NCBI GenBank assembly: GCA_025331125.1
Contig: JAOALB010000032.1
Location: 124,001 to 188,000, forward strand
Reading direction: 5' to 3'
From: Mycogone perniciosa
Lineage: Eukaryota; Ascomycota; Sordariomycetes; Hypocreales; Hypocreaceae
DNA length: 64,000 nucleotides
Part shown: positions 55,870-64,000 of the stretch, one piece after another
Layout of the letters: each line of letters begins with the position of its first letter
Numbering within the stretch: position 1 is the stretch's first letter
Notes under the pieces: generated by a model
What the model saw: the letters and a program-made list of their open reading frames with translations, nothing else
Databases searched by the model: none
What the model was told of the DNA's origin: nothing
Position numbers and translations under genes: made by a program

Positions 55870-57566
55870 ATGGGTAACAACCATTCGGCGACCAACAAGT
55901 CGGGCGGGCCTGGTTCGCCGCCGCAACAGCAACAGCAGCAGCCGCCGGCGTCAGCATCGGCGTCTGGCCGTGACTCGCCTCGCCATCACCGCAAAGACGG
56001 TTCTCGCAACATAATCCCCGTCCACACTATCCAGCGTACCGTCGTGCCTCCAGAACCTTCACTGACCCCGGCCCAAGGCTCGACTGCCGCCTCTGTTGGC
56101 AAGCCCAAGAGCCTGCCCACCACGGCGGTCTCGTCTCTCAGCGGCTCGCCGCATAGCAGCAACGTTTCCACCGCTGCTGCGGCGGCCGCCTCAGCTAGCA
56201 ATAGCAACAAGCCGCCCCCCGACGCCCGGCCTGTTTCCAGCATCCGTGACGAACCCTCAAAGCCAGTTGACGTGCCAATCGAGGCCTCATCACTGCGCAC
56301 GCATCACCACGCTCAATTACCGCCGCATTTGGAGGCCCAACTCATCTCCAACAACAGCCTCACAGATATATACATGTCGCGGCCGCCTCGTCTGCCGCTT
56401 CCCATTGAGGAGGAAGTCCATACTCCCGGTTCGCCTATCCTTGGTCCCGATGAGAACCTGGACGATATCGAGCTGGGCGAGTCATCTGATGGCTTGACGC
56501 GGAAGAGCTCGGCCCTCAGCACTAATACGCTGGAAGAGGACGAGGGTGAGGAATTGCGTGTAGACAAGACCCGGCCGGTCGTCCCGACCCGAATTGAGTG
56601 GAGAGGCGGTGGTGAGAAGGTCTATGTGACGGGTACTATTTTCCAATGGAACCGAAAACATCGATTGCATCCTGTGTAAGTTTGACCCGTTACCATGGAC
56701 CATGGAACCTTGTCATCTGCGACTGAGACTCGTCTCGGCTACCTGCGTCTGTCGTGACCCCATGGCTTCAGCAGTGTATCGCCGTCTCAGAGTTGAAGAA
56801 TTCTGCCGCTCGCCTTACCGTGTATTGGATGCCGACAAGAAAAACTGTATTGTTACTAACATGATATGTTTTGTAGTGAAGGCCAGCCTGGGGCTTTTGC
56901 GGCCACGATTTATATCCTTCCCGGCACCCATCACCTTCGCTTCCTGGTAGATGGTATTATGCAGACGTCGCCTGATCTGCCTACGACAGTCGATTTCGGA
57001 AACAACCTTGTCAACTATATCGAAATCAATCCCGACGACGTACCGGAGAAGAAACAGGCTGTTCTGGGGACCAGCGACGGTTCTGGGAAAGAAGCCGAGG
57101 GCCAGGCCTCTCGTACACCTTCTCAATCAAAGGAGCAGCCAAAGGCGCCAAAGGGCAAGGCTGTCCTGCCACCAGACGCCTACCATGGCCAGATTCCGCA
57201 GTACCTGCTCGATTTTGACCAAGCCGAAGACTCCCCGGCTTATCGGAATGCTGTTGCCGCTATTGAGAAGCTGCCAACGCCACCGACTCTGCCCGGCTTT
57301 CTGGGCAAGCCTATTCTCAACGCCTCCACACTCCTGAAGGATGACAACAGTGTCTTGAACATGCCCAATCACACTGTCTTGAATCATCTTGCGACGAGTA
57401 GCATCAAGAATAACGTCTTGGCTGTTTCGGCGACCACGAGATATCACAACAAGGTTCGTTAAATTCCAAAAAATCGACAAAATATCGAGTGTTGTCGACT
57501 AATCCCCCCTTTCTCTAGTACGTCACAACTATTATTTATAAGCCAACCTCGTCAGATGAGGGGTGA
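55870..57566 (+). CDS. SNF1/AMPK complex beta subunit (Sip2/Gal83 type)
   Basis: Exons 55870-56675, 56877-57453 and 57519-57566 (introns of 201 and 65 bp) give 476 aa. The protein starts MGNNHSATNK, a consensus N-myristoylation signal that also supports this ATG. Residues about 20-240 are low-complexity with poly-Gln, poly-Ala and Ser/Pro runs. A glycogen-binding domain (AMPK1_CBM, about 240-325) has IEWRGGGEKVYVTGTIFQWN and ILPGTHHLRFLVDGIMQTSP. The C-terminal ASC domain that holds alpha and gamma subunits runs from about QIPQYLLDF to KYVTTIIYKP and ends EG. The last exon encodes only 15 residues, a usual feature of this family. It would tether SNF1 kinase to membranes and glycogen in glucose derepression. 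Confidence 0.93.
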
Positions 57567-57899
57567 GAATTCTAGGGAGGTCTCTTTTGTCATGGTGATT
57601 TGCGTTTTCAGGGATGAAATCAAATTAGACATGGGTCGAACATGTATGACTTCTTCAAACTGCCAGGGGCGATCTCACGCGTTGGGACGATGAACGGCAA
57701 ATGCTTGACATGGCGGAAAGGCTTGTTACTGAACGAAGCCTGTCTCTTACTGGAGCTGTTGGATGATATGAGTTTTGGGGGATGTGCGATGAATCAGACA
57801 CAAACACAACACAAATGCAAATATGGAAAGACGTATGATGTCACTTTTTTCCGTGTCTCTCTTTTTACGATGTTTATGCTTTTCTTCAGGTTTCATTTA
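57567..57899. other. convergent intergenic stretch
   Basis: 3' flanks of AMPK beta (+) and KAE1 (-). Nothing recognised. Confidence 0.6.
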
Positions 57900-58961
57900 T
57901 CAGTCCCTCCATTTGACATATACCTCATCTGTTCTAAACCGCTGCGTACACACAGTCTCCTCTAACGGTGTACGGAATCCCGTCCTATACGCCAGCAGTC
58001 CCGCATGCGCAATCATAATACCATTGTCGATACAGAATCGCTCATCCGTGGCATACACGCTCCCCCCCCGCTCGCGCGCCATGCCGCCCATCATCTCCTG
58101 CAGTCGTTCGTTGCACCCCACGCCACCGACGATGAGAACCTGGCCGCTCCCCACATGGGCCATGGCGCGCTCTGTGATCTCAACTAGCATGGCAAAGACG
58201 GTTTCCTGCAGTGTGAAACACAGGTCCTCGGCAGTGAAACCCGCTTTTTCGGGCCCGAGCTCGTGGAGCTGTGCGGCGAGGGCGTCGGCGCTGGCGAGGA
58301 TGCCGGAGAAGGAGCAGTCCATGCCCTTGACGGCGTAGGGGAGGTCGAGGAGGCGAGATCCCTTTTTGGCCATTTGTTCGATGTTGTAGCCCGGGGCTGG
58401 GTCGTTGCTGATCTGAAGCGTGCGGGCGAAGCGGTCGAGACAGTTGCCTACTGCGATGTCAAGCGTTTCACCGAAGATGCGGTAGCGACGCTCGGCGTAG
58501 GCGATGACCTGGGAGTTTCCTCCGCTGACGTACAGAACGACGGGGTTATCTGCGCCGGTGATTTCGCGACCCATTTCGATGTGGCCGACGCAGTGGTTCA
58601 CGCCGACGAGGGGTTTATCCCACAAGAGGGCCAACGTGCGCGCGCCGATGGCGACGGATGTAAGAGGCGCGCCCATGCCGGGTCCTTGGGTGAAGCATAT
58701 GCAGTCGATGTCCGCGGGAGAGACGCGGGCTTGGGCTAGGGCGCGGCGGGCGAGGCCGACGAATTCGGAGCGGTGGTGGGCGGCGGTGTCTTTGGGGAGG
58801 AAGCCTGTTCCCGGGGGAGAGACGAAGGTGTGGCGGAGGTTGGAGAGGATGGAGGTTTTGGAGGGAGTGTGGAGGATGACGCCGATGCCGAGTTTGTTGG
58901 CGGAGCCTTCGCAGCCGAGGGCGATCCAGGAGGATTTGGTGGATGAGAGGGAGTCTGTCAT
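57900..58961 (-). CDS. kae1: tRNA N6-adenosine threonylcarbamoyltransferase KAE1
   Basis: An intronless gene of 353 aa. It is the ASKHA-fold catalytic subunit of the KEOPS/EKC complex. Motifs are LGCEGSANKLGIGVI, FTQGPGMGAPLTSVAIGART, the metal-binding H-x3-H at residues 123 and 127 (VNHCVGHIEMG), VVLYVSGGNSQVI and LIVGGVGCNERLQEMM, followed by a final metal-site Asp in RFCIDNGIMIAHAG. It adds threonylcarbamoyl to A37 of ANN-decoding tRNAs in the cytosol. There is no mitochondrial presequence, so it is the Kae1 rather than the Qri7 paralogue. The high G/C bias with almost no A at codon third positions in part of the gene gives long antisense open frames. Confidence 0.96.
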   Translation of the reverse strand: MTDSLSSTKSSWIALGCEGSANKLGIGVILHTPSKTSILSNLRHTFVSPPGTGFLPKDTAAHHRSEFVGLARRALAQARVSPADIDCICFTQGPGMGAPLTSVAIGARTLALLWDKPLVGVNHCVGHIEMGREITGADNPVVLYVSGGNSQVIAYAERRYRIFGETLDIAVGNCLDRFARTLQISNDPAPGYNIEQMAKKGSRLLDLPYAVKGMDCSFSGILASADALAAQLHELGPEKAGFTAEDLCFTLQETVFAMLVEITERAMAHVGSGQVLIVGGVGCNERLQEMMGGMARERGGSVYATDERFCIDNGIMIAHAGLLAYRTGFRTPLEETVCTQRFRTDEVYVKWRD

Positions 58962-59353
58962 GGCTGCTGAGAGGGAGAAGATGCGGTTTTGGAAGTCGAG
59001 GAGCTGAGAAAGGAGACGAGATTTTATCTAGGAGTGGTTCGTTCGGGTCTTGAGCGAGGATGGTTTGCGACGAGATGCGATCCGATGGTGTCGTGACGTT
59101 TTTGGATGGTGATGGATCAATGCAAGGTGCCTGGCTCTCGTTTATTGCTTAGAGGTATCACCACTATCGTATATCAAGCAACGATATAACGTCTATAAGA
59201 GAAAAGTAAAGAAAAGCTGTGCTGAAGTGCAAAGTCAACCACAAAGCTCAAAAGCATGGAGGAACAATTCTGTCTTGACACACAATCAGAAGCATCCGCG
59301 ACGTTGATAACGGAGGGGTCGTCGCTCCAATGGCGGGGCAGATTACACACATT

Positions 59354-59369
59354 TACGAAGTACTTCGTA
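59354..59369. repeat. 16-bp perfect palindrome, copy 2
   Basis: TACGAAGTACTTCGTA, identical to the copy at 51745-51760. It lies about 390 bp upstream of the KAE1 start. Confidence 0.95.
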
Positions 59370-59538
59370 CACAGACAGGTAACAGGGTCTTTTTTTTCGA
59401 CAGGTCCCGCTGACAGGGTTACGGGTGCTAAAAAAGCTAAAACACGATCAGCTTATGTAAGGCATGCATACCTACCGCCTGCGGCAGTCCTGGCGCTTAG
59501 TCGCAAGTAGAAGGTAAGAGTCGGTTCGGTTACGCACA

Positions 59539-59582
59539 TTGTTTGTGTGTGTGTGCGTGTGTGCGTGTTGTGTGTGTGGGTG
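59539..59582. repeat. GT-rich microsatellite
   Basis: (GT)n interrupted by GC and TT steps, intergenic. Confidence 0.9.
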
Positions 59583-60516
59583 GTAACTGATACCTAGCAG
59601 TACCTACAGTAAATCCCACCACCCCAGTCATTCCCGCGGGTCGGTCCACATCGACCGCTCAACTTTCTCCCTCGACTTTTTCCATGCTCAACTAACCCTC
59701 TGCCCTCGTCCACTGGCCTCATATTAGCGAGGAAATTGCTCGTTCAGGAGCTTCATTGGTGATTGCTTTTCCCTTTTTCCGGGTTTGGAAGAAGCGTCCT
59801 GAAATTTCTGTGAGTCCCCCCCCCTTTCTATAACAGCGCCAGTCCTGAAATCGACTTGTCGTCAGCACACTGTCTAATATCGGTCCTCCAGAGTCTGACC
59901 GAGTCTGAGGTCTTCACCCAACAACCCTCGCAAACCGAAAAGCCTACAGCGAGCTTTCTCTGCTCTGAGCCATCTCTTGCGACAGCAATGGCTCCATCGT
60001 CCAGCCTCTCGATGTTGCGAATTCCTCCAAGATCCCATTCTTCCGACCTGCTGCGGGACCAGATCTACGTCACGAGCGCCAGGCGAGGCTGACACACCAA
60101 GCCAAGCTAAGCCCAGCTGCTCCTCATCTTCTCCCATCGACTCAAGACCTTCATGGCAAGCAAGCACACACGGATCGGACATCACAAGAAGGCGGCGACT
60201 TCATAAAGCATGCTGGTTCAAACCAGTTCGGGTTTCACATTTTTTCGTCTTCTCCCCGGGGCCTCCTGTCGTCTTCTAAGACCTGATCTCGCAACTCCTC
60301 AACTCCTCGCAAATGCCTGGCCCAAGGCTATGTACTGTACATCCGGTAGTAGTTCCATCTACAACAAAAGCCTCCGAGCCTCCCTGACCGGTCCGCTCCC
60401 GACAACCCCTCATGAAGAAATAAAAAAATACGGGAAGACAACTATATACACCCCGCCGAACATTATTCATACATAAGCACACAAACTGGGGTCATCACGA
60501 GAGCAGTGCGTCTCTC

Positions 60517-62449
60517 TCATGACGCTGCCTGCGCTTGTTGAGCTGCAGGCGGAGGCGGAGGTGGCTGCGGGAGCACCCGATTTCCATTCGGTGCCCCGTT
60601 TACCGCCTCAGAGGGAACTGGTGGCCGTGGTCGGAAAATATATGGGCTGAGCGGGATCGTTGCCCTGAACTTCAGAGCTCTCGTGTCGAATGGGTCAACT
60701 TCATACACAGGTGGCTCATCGTCATCATCATCAGAGTCGTACTTCCAGCGGTCCGAGTATTCATACGTATCCGCTCTGGAAGGTGTCGACAACCCTCTCC
60801 GGTCTATCCAGAGTCGCTGTAGTCGGCCAATGCGACGGCGGAAAGCCGGCTGGTTAGCCTGTGGCGAGTCCCGAACGTCGGCACCCTTGAACTGGAAGAT
60901 GGGCAACTCCTGCTTGTCCACTTGCATTGGCTCAGGTAAGTCATCCACATCCATTGACTCTGATGAGATCGACGCCGGTGGCGTCATTAAATATTGTGTC
61001 TTGGCTGGTCGGAACTTGAGCTCCATGCCCAATTCCTTTACTGGCGAGAGTGGATCTCGAGTGAGATCGATATGATTCTGGTTCCACCTTCGGTGGTTCT
61101 GCACCTTTGTTTCAATCTCATTGCGAAGCTCATTCTCCTTCTCGGCTAGCTGGTCAGCCAACAAGACAAGATCCTGTTCGTGCGAACGGCCGTCTTGACG
61201 AACTGGCACACGCGGATGTGTCATTGGTCTCTGTGCCCCAGCTGCCTCGGCAGGCTTTCGCTTCTGAGGCTGTAACTTCGAGTTAGTGCCAAGTGGCAAT
61301 ACCGAGAGCGTGCCGGTTTGCTCTGGGGAAGTACACACCTTTTGGTTCACTAGGTCATCGTCCTCGCCCTTGATGCCCAATTTCACCTTAATTTGTTTCA
61401 ACCGAGCCCTCTCTTCAAAGACGGCTCGGTCCATATGCAGAAGCTCTCGCTTCATAACCTCGCGCTCATGTGCCATGAGCACCAGTTGACGACCATCTTC
61501 AAGCTCACGACGAAGACGTTTGAGCGTCTCGGCGATTTTGTTATCTCTAGCCCTCGTCTTTCTCGTTTGCCTAGCCTCCCGCCGTCTGAAGCAGACATAG
61601 GGGTCGGTATCATCTGTCTCCTGATGTGTCTCGAACTTAAGGGTGGGATGTAGTGGCTTATTGCCTTCCTCCTGCCGCTTTGATTTCCAATACTCGTAAA
61701 TCTGCTTGGCATGTTGCAGGATAGTTGCGGAGCCAAGCTGATTGAGGCCGGGAACCATCATGTCATAGCCGACAACAGTATTGTCGACTGATGCAAATGG
61801 CGTCTGCTCCGTCGCCGTATCCTCAAAGACTTCCATGATTCTCTCCAAGTCATCTTCGGAGAGTGTTCCGGCAGCAGGGGGGTTACTGTTATACGACTTG
61901 AGAAAGTCATTATCTTCCGTTGTCATATCATATTGGCAACCGATACACTCCTCCACCGTCTGAGAAAAACGAATATATGATGAGGGTTTGTGAAATGGGG
62001 TGGGGTAGAGTCCATCATAGTTGATGTCGCTCTCCTTTGGAGGCGGGACAGGAATTTCTTGGTGATTGCTGGTTCCCGCATCTTTTAGGATGGTCTGAAG
62101 ATGGTATTCCTACAGTTACAAGACAACGAGTCAGTATGGACTATATATCCAGGTGAAATGGGACTGCCGAGGCTGATGATGTATATCAACCAACGTCAAC
62201 ACCACTAAGTCGGGGACTGGTGATGCCAAGAGATATCACGTGACCATGCACGTGATATCAGAACAGGCGGTGGAAGGGAGAATAGGGGATGAAAATACTG
62301 ACATTTTCCTCGGCCTGCTCGACACCGGTCGCGATTTGGTTTTCGGTTGTGATTGACTCATACTCAGTAGCATCGATTTGATCCTCTCTCAGTACTGGCA
62401 GAGTGGTTTTGACACTCAGCTTCTTGACTCGGACCTTGCGTGACGACAT
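60517..62449 (-). CDS. epl1: enhancer of polycomb-like protein EPL1 (NuA4 subunit)
   Basis: Exons 62449-62303, 62109-61339 and 61269-60517. Intron 1 is 193 bp (donor GTCAGT). Intron 2 is 69 bp (61338-61270: GTGTGT donor, CACTAAC branch, TTACAG acceptor) and has no stop in frame. With both removed the product is 556 aa; with intron 2 retained it is 579 aa. The EPcA domain spans the N-terminal third: MSSRKVRVKKLSVKTTLPVL, ESDINYDGLYPTPFHKPSSY, DYDMTTEDNDFLKSYN-like and PYVCFRRREARQTRKTRARD. A coiled-coil segment follows (LKRLRRELEDGRQLVLMAHE), and the C-terminus has RRRIGRLQRLWIDRRG and a proline/glutamine-rich end. EPL1 is the scaffold that holds Esa1 histone acetyltransferase in NuA4 and Piccolo NuA4. 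Confidence 0.95.
61270..61338 (-). other. in-frame, stop-free intron 2 of EPL1
   Basis: A 69-nt stretch (23 codons) with complete splice signals, GTGTGT, CACTAAC and TTACAG, between NQK and PQKRKP. Because it keeps the frame and lacks stops, an intron-retained mRNA would still be translated. Confidence 0.75.
62232..62259. promoter_or_regulatory. inverted pair of CACGTG sites in EPL1 intron 1
   Basis: Arms GATATCACGTG (62232-62242) and CACGTGATATC (62249-62259) are exact reverse complements around the spacer ACCATG. Each arm holds a CACGTG E-box, the site of bHLH factors such as Cbf1, Sre1 or Pho4 types. It lies 190-217 bp downstream of the EPL1 ATG. Confidence 0.7.
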
Positions 62450-63466
62450 GGTGCCAGGGTGGTGAAGGACGGCAGAAAGCCAGCGGAAAATCCGCGAAAA
62501 AAAGCGATCAAGTCATAAAGCGAGACATACACAGTCGCCTTCTGATAAAATGACGATGAAAAAGGTGTTGTGGTGGCAGTTCTCGGATGGCCAAACGTTC
62601 GCGTTCGATGAGGTGACGTTGGGATTGTTATGCCGCGCGAAGATTTTTCACTGGGGCAGAACGCCTGGAAAATTGCGGTTGTTTGGATGACGCTCTGGCT
62701 AAGGCTAAGTCACTCGCACATAAAGTTTAGGTGGTGAGGTACATGGGGCGCTCGGACCACCGCCTCCTTTTGCCTCCTCTCTCCCCTGAAGTCACAGGCA
62801 ACCTACGCGCTGAAAGCGGCACTGTGGTGCTAATGACAGAGGAGGCGCGCTCCGGTTGGCTGACAGCTGGCAGCCCAACCAAACACGCACCTTATGCTTT
62901 CTTTGAGCCTCCTTTGCCCAATTAATTTGCCGGAGATGCTCCGAAAGCTAAATGCCGCCACATTCTTGAGCCCATTGATTGCACAGCCACAGCCACGGTA
63001 GATATGACGACTTGGCAGACGAGCGTTCATTCATACCGATTGGAGTTTTTAATTTATATATTTTAGATTGACAATAGACTTCAAAGTTTGTATGTGCACG
63101 TTGGAATATAGTAGTCTCTCTGTTGACATTCTATTGTATGCTTGTGAAGTGTAGAAGCCGTCCATATCAACATAAGTAGTAGTAACTACTACTCCTACTA
63201 CTACTACTCCGTACTACTGCTACAATTAAAGATGTGGCTCGTGCACATGGCCACATACCCCTCTAGGAGATCTAAGCAGATAGACCGTTGATATGAGCTG
63301 CAGCCCACCACAACCTACTCCGTACTGCAATCAGCCTTATCGACCATCACCGCCAGCGTTACCTCGACAGCCAGCCTTTCCCACTACACTACAGAAGACC
63401 CGAGGTCTACTGTAATAATCTGGCCATAGAATCTCCGAGGCATCGTTGTGCTGTCTGTCCTTCAAA
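62450..63466. promoter_or_regulatory. divergent promoter between EPL1 and calcineurin B
   Basis: About 1 kb, no gene seen. Towards calcineurin B it holds TACTCCGTAC at 63205-63214 and at 63316-63325, plus an AGTAGTAGTAACTACTACT-like near-palindrome at 63175-63193. Confidence 0.55.
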
Positions 63467-64000
63467 ATGGGCAACACCACCAGCGCAGTCCTGGACAACA
63501 TCGTCCAGGGGTCAAACTGTTGGCTCCCTCCGTCTGACTTGGCACTCTGTGTCCCTAGCTAATGTTTCGCAGTTGACAGAGAGGAAGTGGACCGGTTAAG
63601 AAAACGGTTCATGAAACTAGACAAGGTACGCATCGAAGACCAAGAATGCTCCATCGGAGCTTTGTGATCCAAATGCGTGCGTGCGACTGACTCTTACCCC
63701 TTTTCGCAGGACAACTCCGGCACGATCGAGCGCGATGAGTTCCTTAGTCTCCCGCAAATCTCCTCCAATCCCCTCGCAACACGGTTCGAGCCCACTACCA
63801 TATTCCCACAGTATTCGGAAAGGAAAAGGGGCGCTGACGTTTGTGGGCAAACAGAATGATTGCCATCTTTGACGAGGACGGCGGCGGCGACGTCGACTTC
63901 CAAGAGTTCGTATCCGGCCTGAGCGCCTTTAGCAGCAAGGGCAACAAGGAGCAGAAGCTGCGGTTCGCGTTCAAGGTCTACGACATCGACCGTGATGGGT
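63467..64000 (+). CDS. cnb1: calcineurin regulatory subunit B (partial, runs off the window)
   Basis: Exons 63467-63518, 63573-63625, 63710-63783 and 63855 onward, with introns of 54, 84 and 71 bp. The protein opens MGNTTSAVLDNIVQGSN, an N-myristoylation signal, then [20 protein letters not shown]. EF-hand 1 is DKDNSGTIERDE, EF-hand 2 DEDGGGDVDFQE; EF-hand 3 begins at VYDIDRDG, where the window ends. About 108 of an expected 170-175 residues are visible. It binds Ca2+ and activates calcineurin A phosphatase, which drives Crz1-type stress and cell-wall responses. Donors GTTGGC and GTTCGA of introns 1 and 3 are weak, but the frame and the conserved protein fix them. Confidence 0.95.

Larger units (their letters stand above)
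58962..60516. other. intergenic stretch between KAE1 and EPL1
   Basis: About 1.55 kb between two minus-strand genes. It contains the second copy of the 16-bp palindrome (59354-59369), a GT-rich microsatellite (59539-59582) and CT-rich DNA from 59640 on. Plus-strand frames around 59856-60280 show no conserved features. The pyrimidine-rich run could be the leader of an unannotated plus-strand transcript, but I cannot support a gene. Confidence 0.5.

Noticed and set aside
59977..60279. A 100-codon frame with several cysteines between KAE1 and EPL1
   Set aside because: No signal peptide, no start ATG with good context and no similarity I can name. Probably chance.
1..64000. tRNA, rRNA, CRISPR or transposon genes
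   Set aside because: I looked for tRNA T-arm patterns, terminal repeats, transposase or reverse-transcriptase motifs and spaced direct repeats and saw none. A covariance-model and repeat-library search would be needed to be sure.

Overview
The window is nuclear DNA of a filamentous ascomycete, most likely a sordariomycete of the order Hypocreales. The evidence is many short GT-AG introns (about 50-90 bp) with CTAAC/CTGAC branch sites close to the acceptor, a fungal Zn2Cys6 regulator, a Kre2-type mannosyltransferase, a CDC12-type septin, a BUR1-type kinase and EPL1, and gene spacing of roughly one gene per 2-3 kb. The genus cannot be fixed from the sequence alone.

Layout. Positions 1-6842 hold no gene I can support and are rich in short dispersed motifs. 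A two-exon Zn2Cys6 transcription factor follows (6843-9790). Next come a MORG1/WDR83-like WD40 protein (10496-11657, +), a GT15 mannosyltransferase (11989-13352, -), gamma-tubulin complex protein GCP5 (13711-16364, +), an alpha/beta-hydrolase-fold protein without its catalytic Ser and His (16482-17264, -), an LCCL-domain membrane protein (17735-19801, -), the queuine transferase subunit QTRT2 (20661-22171, +), a secreted alkaline phosphatase (23742-25985, +), CutC (26633-27553, -) and a SET/NAP histone chaperone (28719-29919, +). After these lie a small secreted eight-cysteine protein (30226-30629, -), an unrecognised 158-aa protein (31220-31696, +), a questin-oxidase-like protein (32371-34162, +), PWP2/UTP1 (34235-37111, -), a septin (37837-39193, +), a mitochondrial PDK/BCKD kinase (39890-41585, -), a USP7-type deubiquitinase (43882-47976, +), a small membrane protein with a 15-nt exon (48622-49279, +), BUR1/CDK9-like kinase (49541-51430, -), asparaginase with ankyrin repeats (52864-54702, +), the SNF1/AMPK beta subunit (55870-57566, +), KAE1 (57900-58961, -), EPL1 (60517-62449, -) and the start of calcineurin B (63467 to the window end, +).

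The genes are mostly single-copy housekeeping and signalling functions: rRNA processing, tRNA modification, chromatin and transcription elongation, cytoskeleton, Ca2+ and glucose signalling, phosphate and amide scavenging. They do not form one pathway and there is no biosynthetic cluster or mobile element that I can recognise. Many adjacent genes are divergent and share promoters.

The most unusual signals are non-coding or gene-structural. A 9-bp motif (TACTCCGTA or its complement) occurs at least 14 times, always outside exons. A 16-bp perfect palindrome occurs twice. Two introns start with GC. There is a 15-nt microexon, an in-frame translatable intron in EPL1, and an inverted pair of CACGTG sites in EPL1 intron 1. 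Exon coordinates below were worked out by hand from splice signals and reading frame.
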